From an uncultured Eubacteriales bacterium (GTDB lineage: Bacteria; Bacillota_I; Bacilli_A; RFN20; CAG-288): a stretch of 32,980 nucleotides of DNA. The notes beneath the pieces are model-generated. The model saw only the letters and a program-made list of their open reading frames with translations. It ran no database searches and was not told the DNA's origin. The stretch spans positions 1 to 32,980 of the forward strand of contig ONBI01000017.1 of NCBI GenBank assembly GCA_900316035.1, given 5' to 3'. A program made the position numbers and the translations under genes. Shown here in pieces: positions 23,665 to 31,252 of the stretch; position 1 is the stretch's first letter, and every line of letters starts with the position of its first letter.

Positions 23665-26496
23665 ATGGCTAACTCTTCTCTGAAACCCAAAAAAGTCCGG
23701 CGTCATTCGCCGGCAGTGACGGTCTTCAACATTCTCTTCCTGATCGCTGCGGTCTGTATCGTCGTCTGGGGTGTACTGATGTTCACTCCGGCCAAGTCCT
23801 CGATCAAGGCTTGGTTGCAGTCGATGGATTGGCTTAAGGCAAGGGTCCCGGCCATCAAAAATTGGGTCAATTACCACATCTGCCAGAACTACCATTGTGC
23901 GACCGCATTACCTGGGCATGGTGTTGCCTTCACCTGCGCTTTCTATCTCTTATTAGGCTCTATCTGTGCGCTCGGGTATCTCTTCCTTATCTATATCATC
24001 TTCCTTGTCATGGGGAAGAATAAGAGAGTCGGAAGAACCCAGGCTTGGAGAAAGGTCTTCGAATGGATTCTCTTTGTCATAGTTCTTCTCTGTGCTGCGG
24101 CTACTGCCTCTACTTTATGGAAACAGAGATCGATCAAGGTCTTCGGTCCTGCCTATACTTGGATGCTCAATGTCGCCCGTTCCTTCGCCGATCTCTTTAA
24201 AGAAGGAGGTGCCCTGACCATCTTACGTTTCGGCGGACATACGAATCCTTATATCTTCGCTCTCTTCTATTTCTGCCTGATTGTCGCTCTCTTTGAAATC
24301 GTTGTTCTCCTCATCTGCCGTTTCGCCGGTAAACCGAAGAAAGCGAAAGAAGCGATTCCTTCTCTTGCCGGAAAAGAAGAGGAAGAAGAGGAAAAGAAGC
24401 CGGAAGAGACTCCTGCTCTTCAGGCTCCGGTTCCTGCTTATTCGGAAGCTACCGAAGCTGCTCCTGTCAAAGAAGAAGAGGAAAAGAAGCCGGAAGCTGC
24501 CGTTGCTGCTACTTCCCCTGTCGCTGCCGTTTCTACGAAAGAAGTTACGAAGGCTACGAGCGAACGTGTCTTACCGACAGTCCGTGAACTTGCTTTACTC
24601 AATTCCTTAGAACCGCTTAAGCCTTCCCGTATCGCTGCTTTACCTGGTATCTATCCGACCGAGGAAGAGAAGATCATCAACGATCTCGAACCGGTCCACG
24701 AGAAGGCCGTAATCAAAGAAGAGAACAAAGAAGATTCCGCTCTGGCGAAATCCTTAAGTCCGGAAGAAGCGAAAGTCCAGGTTCTCCCTGCGGTCGATGA
24801 ATGGGGTGCCGATCCTTGGGACGAAGAAGAAAAGCCGGTGGAAGAAGAAAAACCGGCCGAAGAACCGAAGCCGGTAGAAGAAACAAAGCCGGTGGAAGAA
24901 GCTCCGAAGGAAGAAGAAAAACCGATAGAAGAGAAAACTATCGAAGAGACTCCTGCTCCGAAGGAAGATATCACCGAAACCGCAAAGCCTGAAGAAGAGA
25001 CAGCTCCGGTCTTAGAAGAAGTCAAAGAGCCGGTCGAAGAGCCTAAGCCCCTTGAAGAAGCTCCGAAAGAAGAGAAGCCTATCAAAACTCCGGTGGAAGA
25101 AGAAAAACCGGCCGAAGAAGAAAAGCCGTTCAATCCGAATGATCTCAAAGCCGATTACGGACGTGCCGAAAAAGAGAATCCTTATTCCTTTGAAGCTACC
25201 GGCGAAGACCGCAGTGATGTAAAGAGTGTCGTTGCCGATAACGAGCATGAACCTCTTACGACCGAACCTCGTCCGGAGAATACTTGGGTCTTACCTCCTT
25301 ACGTTCCGGAAGAGAAACCGGTGGAGGAAGCTAAGCCTATCGAAGAGACGAAACCTGTGGAAGAAGTTAAGCCGGTAGAAGCTCCTAAGGAAGAAGCTAA
25401 ACCGGTGGAAGAAGTTAAGCCTGCCGAAACCCCGAAGGAAGAAGAAAAACCGGTCGAAGCTCCTGTTGAAGAAAAGCCGGTGGAAGAAGAGAAACCTCTT
25501 AATCCGAACGATATCAAAGCCGAGGTTGGTAGAAAGGAACAGGCAAATCCTTATTCCTATCAGGCTACCGGGGAAGATAGAAGCGAACTCAAGAGTGTTC
25601 AGAACAACAATGAACACGAAGAGATCAAGACGGAAGCACGTCCGGAGAATACTTGGGTCTTACCTCCTTATGTTCCGGAAGAGAAACCGGTCGAAGCTCC
25701 AAAGCCGGTCGAAGCCAATAAGCCGATGGCTACGCCGAACGTCAAGCAGATGGTTCTTAAACCGGTCAACTTAGGCGTTCATGCCAATAAGCCTCATGGT
25801 CCTATCGGTGTCGTCGCTCCGATGGCTCATAAGGAAGAAGAACCGAAACCGGTTGTTCAAGAAGAGAAGAAGTTAGCGCCGGTCAGCGGTCCTCTCCATT
25901 CGACCGCGAAGTCGAAGCACGAAAAGATCGAAGCCGTCAAGGCTAGACATGTCGCCTTCGAACTCAAGAACTATCAGGTCCGCACCTATCAGGGAGATCT
26001 TACTCCGGAGCAGGCCTTCGCTCTCGGTGCCATGAAGGTTCAGCCGAAGGTCCGTCCTACCTTTGCGAACGAATCCAACGAACCTACTTGGAAGGCGAAG
26101 AGAAGAGAAGAGGATATCCGCAAGAACGGCTACTCCAATATCACTCAGGTCGAAGACCTCAATGGGGCAAAGCCGAGTGTTCCTAAGCCGGTTACTTCTA
26201 CCAAAGCTACTTCAATCCGTGATATGGTCAAGGAAAGGCAGTTAGCTGCCGAAGAAGCGAAGAAAGCGGCGCAAGAGAAGCCGACGAGCGAAGAGAAGAA
26301 ACCTCTTAAGCCGATCAAGCCGATCAAACCGGTCTCTGCTTCTACTACTCCTACAAAGCCTAGCGAACCCGAAACGAAGAAAGACGAGATTCCGCAGCCG
26401 AAAGAATTCTTCCATCCGATTGCTCCAATCGCCAAGAAACCGAATAAACGTCCGGAAATCAAGCCGATCGATCCGAATCAGAGAAAGAAGCAGTAA
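23665..26496 (+). CDS. Large four-helix membrane protein with Pro/Glu/Lys-rich duplicated tail; unknown family
   Basis: I do not recognise this 943-residue protein. The start is the ATG at 23665, 9 nt after AAGGAGG; a TTG two codons earlier sits too close. A basic N-terminus (KPKKVRRH) precedes four predicted membrane helices (about residues 17-40, 88-116, 132-150, 194-218), which puts both ends in the cytoplasm. The external loop before helix 2 holds Cys73 and Cys78. From residue 222 onward the chain is low-complexity, with dozens of KPVEE/KPAEE units. Embedded are two copies of a module (about residues 484-554 and 607-678) sharing NPND(L/I)KA, NPYS(F/Y)-ATGEDRS and ENTWVLPPYVPEEKP. A less repetitive region (about 750-840) contains YQVRTYQGDLTPEQAFALGAMKVQ. 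It is monocistronic, with its own promoter and terminator. A role as an envelope or cell-shape scaffold would be a guess. Confidence 0.88.
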   Translation: MANSSLKPKKVRRHSPAVTVFNILFLIAAVCIVVWGVLMFTPAKSSIKAWLQSMDWLKARVPAIKNWVNYHICQNYHCATALPGHGVAFTCAFYLLLGSICALGYLFLIYIIFLVMGKNKRVGRTQAWRKVFEWILFVIVLLCAAATASTLWKQRSIKVFGPAYTWMLNVARSFADLFKEGGALTILRFGGHTNPYIFALFYFCLIVALFEIVVLLICRFAGKPKKAKEAIPSLAGKEEEEEEKKPEETPALQAPVPAYSEATEAAPVKEEEEKKPEAAVAATSPVAAVSTKEVTKATSERVLPTVRELALLNSLEPLKPSRIAALPGIYPTEEEKIINDLEPVHEKAVIKEENKEDSALAKSLSPEEAKVQVLPAVDEWGADPWDEEEKPVEEEKPAEEPKPVEETKPVEEAPKEEEKPIEEKTIEETPAPKEDITETAKPEEETAPVLEEVKEPVEEPKPLEEAPKEEKPIKTPVEEEKPAEEEKPFNPNDLKADYGRAEKENPYSFEATGEDRSDVKSVVADNEHEPLTTEPRPENTWVLPPYVPEEKPVEEAKPIEETKPVEEVKPVEAPKEEAKPVEEVKPAETPKEEEKPVEAPVEEKPVEEEKPLNPNDIKAEVGRKEQANPYSYQATGEDRSELKSVQNNNEHEEIKTEARPENTWVLPPYVPEEKPVEAPKPVEANKPMATPNVKQMVLKPVNLGVHANKPHGPIGVVAPMAHKEEEPKPVVQEEKKLAPVSGPLHSTAKSKHEKIEAVKARHVAFELKNYQVRTYQGDLTPEQAFALGAMKVQPKVRPTFANESNEPTWKAKRREEDIRKNGYSNITQVEDLNGAKPSVPKPVTSTKATSIRDMVKERQLAAEEAKKAAQEKPTSEEKKPLKPIKPIKPVSASTTPTKPSEPETKKDEIPQPKEFFHPIAPIAKKPNKRPEIKPIDPNQRKKQ
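25117..25698 (+). repeat. Internal tandem duplication in the large membrane protein gene (369-bp offset)
   Basis: Two copies of a module of about 210 bp (25117-25326 and 25486-25698) lie exactly 369 bp (123 codons) apart with no indels. The DNA of the GTCCGGAGAATACTTGGG segment and its continuation is nearly identical (25271 onward and 25640 onward), while the NPND-NPYS part has diverged more. Confidence 0.85.
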
Positions 26497-26502
26497 CCCT
26501 CT

Positions 26503-26530
26503 AGCGCCTACTTCGGTAGGCGCTATTTTT
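26503..26530 (+). terminator. Intrinsic terminator of the large membrane protein gene
   Basis: AGCGCCTAC-TTCG-GTAGGCGCT, a 9-bp stem with a UUCG tetraloop, followed by ATTTTT, 6 bp after the stop codon. Confidence 0.92.
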
Positions 26531-26544
26531 CTTAGCGAAAAGCC

Positions 26545-26573
26545 TTGCATTCCCTAACCTCGGATGCTAGAAT
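26545..26573 (+). promoter_or_regulatory. Promoter of tRNA-Pro
   Basis: -35 TTGCAT (26545-26550), 17-bp spacer, -10 TAGAAT (26568-26573), 15 bp before the tRNA 5' end. Confidence 0.65.
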
Positions 26574-26588
26574 GATGAAGCTCTTCAT

Positions 26589-26665
26589 TGAGGCGTGGTG
26601 CAGCTTGGTAGCACGCTTGGTTCGGGACCAAGAGGTCATGGGTTCAAATCCCATCGCTTCAACCA
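26589..26665 (+). tRNA. tRNA-Pro (anticodon CGG)
   Basis: 77-nt tRNA with encoded CCA. Acceptor TGAGGCG pairs with CGCTTCA (one G-U). The anticodon stem is CTTGG/CCAAG with loop TTCGGGA, giving CGG (codon CCG). The T arm contains GGTTCAAATCC. It has its own promoter and terminator. Confidence 0.93.
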
Positions 26666-26676
26666 TCGAAAACAGA

Positions 26677-26704
26677 ACCTGGGGGGTGAAACCTCAGGTT
26701 TTTT
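26677..26704 (+). terminator. Intrinsic terminator of tRNA-Pro
   Basis: ACCTGGGG / CCTCAGGT stem (one G-U pair), GGTGAAA loop region, then a run of six T. Confidence 0.8.
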
Positions 26705-26726
26705 CGTGTTTTCTTTAGGATCCAAA

Positions 26727-26750
26727 CAAAAAAGAAGGAAGTCCCTTCCT
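26727..26750 (-). terminator. Intrinsic terminator of the cysK-cysE operon
   Basis: Minus strand: AGGAAG-GGA-CTTCCT stem followed by TCTTTTTT, about 37 bp beyond the cysE stop. Confidence 0.7.
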
Positions 26751-26786
26751 ATCCTTATAAGAATAAGTTGGTTCTTCCTTTTTTCT

Positions 26787-27605
26787 TCAGTTCTGACTTC
26801 TTTTCTTGGTGATGGTGATGCCGCTATCGCCGAGGATGACTAACGAATAAGGTTCGACGCTGTCGGTGAGATAGACCGAGGAACCGATCGTGGAATCGTG
26901 TCCTATCACGGTGTTCCCACCGAGGATAGAAGCGTTAGAGTAAATCGTGACTCTATCTTCTACCGTAGGATGGCGTTTGGTCCCGATAAGACCTCTTCCT
27001 TTTCCTAAGGATTTGGCTCCCAAGGTGACACCTTGGTAGAGTTTTACATGTTCTCCGATGATGGTGGTTTCGCCGATGACGATACCGGTACCATGGTCGA
27101 TGAAGAAGTAGTCGCCGATCTTCGCTCCTGGGTTGATATCGATACCGGTATGGGAATGGGCGCTTTCGGTGATTCTTCTAGCCAGAAGCCGATATCCTTC
27201 CTGGTAGAGTTCATGTCCGATACGGTAAGCCATAATCGCTTCAAAGCCAGGATAGGTATAGACGATCTCGGCTAAGTTCTCCGCCGCCGGATCGCCGTCC
27301 AGAATCGCCTGTAAGCTCGTAAGTAAGGACTTACGGATTCCCGGTAAGGAAGAGAGAAACGCTTCGCTATCGACCTTCTTTTCTTCTTTGCAGGAACAGA
27401 GGAGACGGAGATAATCTTCTTCGATGTTGTCCAGCAGGGCATCCAGCGTCTTATCGTTATAATGCGGGGTATCAAAATCCAGGAGAAGAAGCTGTCTCGT
27501 CTTCTTCAGAAAATCTTTCAGTGTCTTCTCATCGATCCTGAGGCAGCTTCTACCGGGCTCGTAACTGCTCTGAAGCTCCTTTTTGATCTCCTCGCGTGTC
27601 GACAT
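26787..27605 (-). CDS. cysE: Serine O-acetyltransferase CysE
   Basis: Makes O-acetylserine, the substrate of cysteine synthase. The 272-residue protein has an N-terminal helical domain (about residues 1-135) and a C-terminal left-handed beta-helix with hexapeptide repeats: ESAHSHTGIDINPGAKIGDYFFIDHGTGIVIGE is the acetyltransferase signature, including the catalytic histidines, then LYQGVTLGAKS and hexapeptides such as IGHDSTIGSSVYL. The helical domain is the long (EpsC-like) type. It starts 5 bp after the cysK stop with almost no ribosome binding site, so translation is likely coupled to cysK. The C-terminus lacks an obvious CysK-binding Ile tail (it ends KKRSQN). Confidence 0.93.
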   Translation of the reverse strand: MSTREEIKKELQSSYEPGRSCLRIDEKTLKDFLKKTRQLLLLDFDTPHYNDKTLDALLDNIEEDYLRLLCSCKEEKKVDSEAFLSSLPGIRKSLLTSLQAILDGDPAAENLAEIVYTYPGFEAIMAYRIGHELYQEGYRLLARRITESAHSHTGIDINPGAKIGDYFFIDHGTGIVIGETTIIGEHVKLYQGVTLGAKSLGKGRGLIGTKRHPTVEDRVTIYSNASILGGNTVIGHDSTIGSSVYLTDSVEPYSLVILGDSGITITKKRSQN

Positions 27606-27610
27606 AGTCT

Positions 27611-28534
27611 TTAGAAAAGCCCATCGACCGAAAGATAACGTTCGCCGTTATCCGGAAGAACCGTGACGATGTTCTTATGAGGGAATTCCTTTGCAAGCTG
27701 AAGAGCTTCAAAGACGTTGCATCCGGAAGAAATACCGACAAACAGGCCTTCGAAACGGGCAAGTTCACGGGTGAGACGATAGGAATCTTCATCCGAAACC
27801 GTGACAAAGCGATCGACATACTCGCTCTTTAAAACATCCGGACGGAAACCGGCTCCGATACCCTGAATCTTATGGCTTCCGCCATGACCTTCGGTGATCA
27901 CCGGAGAACCTTTCGGCTCGACACCGACAATGAGAATATCCTTGTTCTGTTCCTTGAGATAACGTCCGACACCGGTGATGGTACCGGCGGAACCGAAACC
28001 GGCGCAGAAAACATCGACCTTACCATCAAGATCCTTATAGATCTCCGGTCCGGTCGTCTTATAGTGGGCTAAAGCATTATCGGGATTAGAGAACTGCATC
28101 GGCATAAAAGCCTTCGGAAGTTTTGCCACATAGGCTTTCGCTTCCTGGATAGCAAACTTCATACCACCCTTGGTGACATCGGTGACGATGATCTCCGCAC
28201 CTAAAGCCTTCATGATCTTGACTCTCTCCTGAGAGGCATTGGAAGGCATGAAGATGACGCAACGTAAACCTAACGAAGCGCAGCAGGCAGCTAAACCGAT
28301 ACCGGTGTTACCGGAAGTCGGTTCGACGATGACGGTATCCTTATCGACTTCCCCTCTTTCCATCGCATCCAGAAGCATTTCCTTCGCCGCTCTATCCTTG
28401 ATAGAACCGGTAGGATTGGAACGCTCGAGTTTCGCGTAGACGTTTCCTTCGACACCATATTCCTTCATCAGACGGTTGAGTTTGATGAGAGGGGTATTGC
28501 CGATCGCATCGATCATACTTTCTTTAACATTCAT
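27611..28534 (-). CDS. cysK: Cysteine synthase (O-acetylserine sulfhydrylase)
   Basis: PLP enzyme that turns O-acetylserine and sulfide into cysteine. In the 307-residue protein the PLP lysine is Lys46 (NPTGSIKDRAA), the substrate loop is PTSGNTGIG, and the phosphate-binding loop reads GFGSAGT rather than the usual G-x-G-T-G-G-T. SSGCN replaces the common SSGAA near the C-terminus. AAAGGAG lies about 10 nt before the ATG. It is the first gene of the cysK-cysE pair, giving a complete two-step serine-to-cysteine route. No T-box leader fits in the 190-bp upstream gap; a TATAAT box lies about 33 bp upstream. Confidence 0.95.
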   Translation of the reverse strand: MNVKESMIDAIGNTPLIKLNRLMKEYGVEGNVYAKLERSNPTGSIKDRAAKEMLLDAMERGEVDKDTVIVEPTSGNTGIGLAACCASLGLRCVIFMPSNASQERVKIMKALGAEIIVTDVTKGGMKFAIQEAKAYVAKLPKAFMPMQFSNPDNALAHYKTTGPEIYKDLDGKVDVFCAGFGSAGTITGVGRYLKEQNKDILIVGVEPKGSPVITEGHGGSHKIQGIGAGFRPDVLKSEYVDRFVTVSDEDSYRLTRELARFEGLFVGISSGCNVFEALQLAKEFPHKNIVTVLPDNGERYLSVDGLF

Positions 28535-28638
28535 AACTAGTATTCTCCTTTCAAAGCATTCCCATTATAAAAAGGGAGCTAAAGAAAATGTTGCGATATG
28601 ATTTAATCGAATGGGAAAAGAGAATAATACTCCTTGTC

Positions 28639-28667
28639 TTGAAGACAGGAGGGAAAAATGGTATAGT
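28639..28667 (+). promoter_or_regulatory. Promoter of tRNA-Leu
   Basis: -35 TTGAAG (28639-28644), 17-bp spacer, -10 TATAGT (28662-28667). Transcription would begin near 28674, about 48 bp before the mature tRNA 5' end. Confidence 0.65.
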
Positions 28668-28721
28668 TTTTGCACGCATAGAAAGAACCTTTTCTTTGTT
28701 CTATGGGTGAATGACTTCTTT

Positions 28722-28809
28722 GCCTCTGTGGCGAAATCAGGTATACGCGGCAGACTCAAAATCTACTGAACGCAAGTTCGTGCCGGTTCGATTCCGGCCA
28801 GAGGCACCA
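28722..28809 (+). tRNA. tRNA-Leu (anticodon CAA), probable island integration site
   Basis: 88-nt class II tRNA with encoded CCA. Acceptor GCCTCTG pairs with CAGAGGC. Anticodon loop CTCAAAA gives CAA (codon UUG). The long variable arm is GAAC-GCAA-GTTC and the T arm GCCGG-TTCGATT-CCGGC. The anticodon stem GCAGA/TCTAC has one mismatch (C28-A42). It marks the left boundary of a region with an integrase remnant and phage-type genes. Confidence 0.9.
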
Positions 28810-28820
28810 TATCGATATCT

Positions 28821-28849
28821 ATCTCCCGGCTATAGCTGGGAGATTTTTG
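28821..28849 (+). terminator. Intrinsic terminator of tRNA-Leu
   Basis: ATCTCCCGGC-TATA-GCTGGGAGAT, a 10-bp stem with one G-U pair, then TTTTTG. Confidence 0.85.
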
Positions 28850-29061
28850 ATTCTGACTGATTCAAATACGAAAGGACTATCCGTAACGTCAGCGATCTGC
28901 CTTCGCCTTTTTATTCCCCTCTGATTTATTGTTCTTTTTTTTTGAATGAATATATGAAATTGTTTCTTCTGTTTATTTCGTACACTCCACGCCGTTTGCA
29001 TAGCATTGATATGAGGATTGCTTATTTGGCTTTTGAATATCAACACAAGACAGGATTCCTT

Positions 29062-30687
29062 TTATCGGAATCTGTATTTTCCTTTTCCTTTGACGGGAAC
29101 AATGAGATTCAGGATCATAAGATAGCTGATATAGTTGCTAGAGGAAGATTTTGAGACATCAAGCTTTTCCGCGATATCGGATCTGCCGAACGTCTCACTG
29201 AAAAAGGAATCATAGATGCGAAAAAGCATCTTCTTAATCGTGTTGGAATAGTCAGAATGGTTGATGATGCCAATGGTGTCGATTCTGTTTACTTTGATTT
29301 TTTCCTGGTTTTCATCGTCCAAATCATTAAATGAATCGTCCAAATTTTGCCCTTCATAGTCCAAATTTCTGATATTGAGTCCATATTTTTTCGATTCGGA
29401 GGAATATTGAACATATCTGCGGTTGATGGGAATGGTGACGGAGGTAATGTCGATTCTCTCATCGTATTCTTCATAATGGATCATCTCGCTTCCGTTTTCG
29501 GCCATTGCCCTTTTGGCCTTTCCGACACCCGAGCCGAAGGATTCAATCAGATTGAGGGATTTGAACATTTCCCGAATGGATGGATTCTCATACACCCGAT
29601 TAGGAAAAGAATCCTTGGCGTTCAGATCTTCTATGGTTATCGGAGGCGTGGGCTTATTGTAATTGGTGATGACGATTCTATCTTCATAAATATAGATCTG
29701 AACTGTTCTTGGATTTTCATAGTTCTTATGCACGACGGCATTGGTCAGAAGTTCTTCGATTGTCGAATACGGATAGTTATAGATAGTTTCGCTTTTTAAA
29801 TCATCCTTTACTCGTAGAGTCAAAGATCGAAGATAATTATTGTTGATATCATCCATGCAGTTTCTTAGCTGCTTCCAGATAGGTCCTCTATATTCCTTTG
29901 AAGACATGACGGATTCCCCAGAAGAACTTTTATGAATCAATTCGATATAGGCATAAGGGATAAACTTTTCCGGATTATGAGAAAACATAAGTAAGGCATA
30001 ATTTTTGACCATTCCGGTATTCTCATCCAAAAGGCCCATATGCTGACTGATTTCCTTTTTGGATAAGGAAGAAGTGTTGTTTCTTGTTGAGGTAGATCTT
30101 AGAAATTCATGCAGATAATCGACATCCAGATCATCAAGAGTTCCGACATTCGAATACTCTTCCGTGAAATGATAATTCGAGAATTTCTTTAACAGTTCAA
30201 ACTCTTCCCGGATGGTAGCCAATCGGGAATCCCTCTCAATTCGGACATATCGTCCACGCCTGAGATTGACACTTTTATCGTTTTCAGCTTTCTCGAGCAC
30301 CTCAAATGGACCATTATTGTTGTTTAGAAAGGCAAAAATGACAAAAGAACGACCGTCAATCTCGGCATGTGTCAAACTATAGCTGATTTTCGGCTTAATA
30401 AATCCGAGGAGAGACTTCAGGGAATTTTCAATCGTCTCTATTTGGCTTTCATCATAACCGCAAATCGGTCGAACGGGAGTTCCTTTCAAATCCGGTTCTT
30501 TATGTTCTTCTACGCCGATTAAGATCATGCACAAGTCGCGGTTCATCAGATTGTTGGAAAAGGCACACATCGTTTTTAAAATACTATCTCTCTGCAAATG
30601 GGATTTCTTATATTCAAGACAGTCTGATTCGATTTTTCCGCCTTCCAGGTATTGAAGAGCTATCTTTCTGATATCATCAATATTCAT
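29062..30687 (-). CDS. AlbA_2/Schlafen-like putative ATP-binding transcriptional regulator
   Basis: 541-residue protein of the family often annotated as ATP-dependent DNA helicase-related or transcriptional regulator (AlbA_2 plus HATPase_c_4). The N-terminal AlbA_2 region (about residues 15-150) contains ESDCLEYKKS and a late RRGRYVRI. The central ATPase-like part holds STIEELLTNAVVHKNYENPRTVQIYIYEDRIVITN (about 305-345), then IREMFKSLNLIESFGSGVGKAKRAM. The C-terminus is a winged helix (SDIAEKLDVSKSSSSNYISYL). Between them lies a heptad-like repeat NLDYEGQ-NLDDSFN-DLDDENQ (about 441-461) encoded by operator-like DNA repeats. AGGTG lies 6 nt before the ATG. AT-richer codon use than the housekeeping genes and its place in the island suggest transfer. 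Its target is unknown; autoregulation is inferred. Confidence 0.82.
   Translation of the reverse strand: MNIDDIRKIALQYLEGGKIESDCLEYKKSHLQRDSILKTMCAFSNNLMNRDLCMILIGVEEHKEPDLKGTPVRPICGYDESQIETIENSLKSLLGFIKPKISYSLTHAEIDGRSFVIFAFLNNNNGPFEVLEKAENDKSVNLRRGRYVRIERDSRLATIREEFELLKKFSNYHFTEEYSNVGTLDDLDVDYLHEFLRSTSTRNNTSSLSKKEISQHMGLLDENTGMVKNYALLMFSHNPEKFIPYAYIELIHKSSSGESVMSSKEYRGPIWKQLRNCMDDINNNYLRSLTLRVKDDLKSETIYNYPYSTIEELLTNAVVHKNYENPRTVQIYIYEDRIVITNYNKPTPPITIEDLNAKDSFPNRVYENPSIREMFKSLNLIESFGSGVGKAKRAMAENGSEMIHYEEYDERIDITSVTIPINRRYVQYSSESKKYGLNIRNLDYEGQNLDDSFNDLDDENQEKIKVNRIDTIGIINHSDYSNTIKKMLFRIYDSFFSETFGRSDIAEKLDVSKSSSSNYISYLMILNLIVPVKGKGKYRFR
29314..29366 (-). repeat. Three ATC/AGTCCAAAT repeats, 21-bp period, inside coding DNA
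   Basis: On the plus strand ATCGTCCAAAT at 29314 and 29335 and ATAGTCCAAAT at 29356; a weaker GAGTCCATAT follows near 29377. The period is 7 codons, encoding the (N/D)LD(Y/D) repeat of the AlbA_2 protein. The same motif recurs in the gene's promoter. Confidence 0.75.
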
Positions 30688-30732
30688 AGCGTCACCTCAT
30701 TTTTTTGGACTTTGTACTGTAAATAGCAGTGT

Positions 30733-30770
30733 ATCATCCAAATTTTACGATAATCGTCCAATTTTTACAA
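30733..30770 (-). promoter_or_regulatory. Promoter of the AlbA_2 gene with two operator-like repeats
   Basis: Minus strand: -35 TTGTAA (30765-30770), 17-bp spacer, -10 TAAAAT (30742-30747). On the plus strand ATCGTCCAAT (30753-30762) lies between the boxes and ATCATCCAAAT (30733-30743) lies just downstream of and touching the -10. The repeat period is 20 bp. An oppositely oriented TTTGGAC occurs near 30704-30710. Confidence 0.55.
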
Positions 30771-30842
30771 GAGCTCAAAATGTAATTCAGGAAGAGTCTG
30801 TTGCTACCCACTCCAATCACCGAAGTTATTTTTATGCAGCTC

Positions 30843-31102
30843 ATTTTCTTTCAAGATTGGAAAGCAAGGAGGCCAAAATCGTTTGTCCGGCCTCCCAGAG
30901 ATTCCGGAAGAAAAACGGGTTCCGGGTGATTAGGTTCCGCGACCTACGCCACTCCTGCGCCACGATGCTCCGCCACATAGAAATCCGCATGGAGGACATC
31001 CGGAAGTAACTGAGACACTCTACCATCACGACCACCGAAGGTATCTACGCCCACTTCGGCAATTCGCAGAACAAGGTCTCCATAGACTCCCTAAGCGACT
31101 AA
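30843..31102 (+). pseudogene. Tyrosine recombinase (phage integrase) C-terminal remnant with in-frame stop
   Basis: In one plus-strand frame the sequence reads RFRKKNGFRVIRFRDLRHSCATMLRHIEIRMEDIRK-stop-LRHSTITTTEG and on to IYAHFGNSQNKVSIDSLSD-stop. This is the catalytic end of a tyrosine recombinase: the H-x-L-R box (RDLRHSCA), the second histidine (HST), and the nucleophile tyrosine (GIYAHF). An ochre codon at 31007-31009 falls where family members have the Trp of KWLGHS. No N-terminal or core-binding part precedes it, only about 30 further residues of open frame. It is followed by a strong terminator, so it was once the end of a transcription unit. It probably mobilised the surrounding island. 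Confidence 0.78.
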
Positions 31103-31140
31103 ATCCAAAGCCCCGAGGAAAAGGAAATGAAATGAGCATC

Positions 31141-31168
31141 AAGGCACGCTGTAAAAGCGTGCCTTTTT
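31141..31168 (+). terminator. Intrinsic terminator after the integrase remnant
   Basis: AAGGCACGCT-GTAAA-AGCGTGCCTT, a perfect 10-bp stem, with a TTTTT tail. Confidence 0.9.
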
Positions 31169-31252
31169 GCCGATATTTACTCGTTTTGGCCTAGAGAAAT
31201 TGGTGGATAGGAACACACGTTCGGAATCAGGTTTTACGGGAGGTGTTTATAC

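Noticed and set aside
24651-25148. Long open frames antisense to the large membrane protein gene (Ser/Gly/Phe-rich)
   Set aside because: They mirror the Glu/Lys/Pro codon repeats of the real gene, have no ribosome binding sites and no family resemblance.
28535-28720. T-box or other cysteine-sensing leader upstream of cysK
   Set aside because: No T-box sequence, no specifier hairpin, and too little space between the cysK promoter and the ATG.
28942-29154. 70-codon plus-strand frame after tRNA-Leu (MNEYMKLFLLFISYTPRRLH...)
   Set aside because: Half of it lies over the 3' end of the AlbA_2 gene, it has no ribosome binding site, and it does not resemble a known protein.
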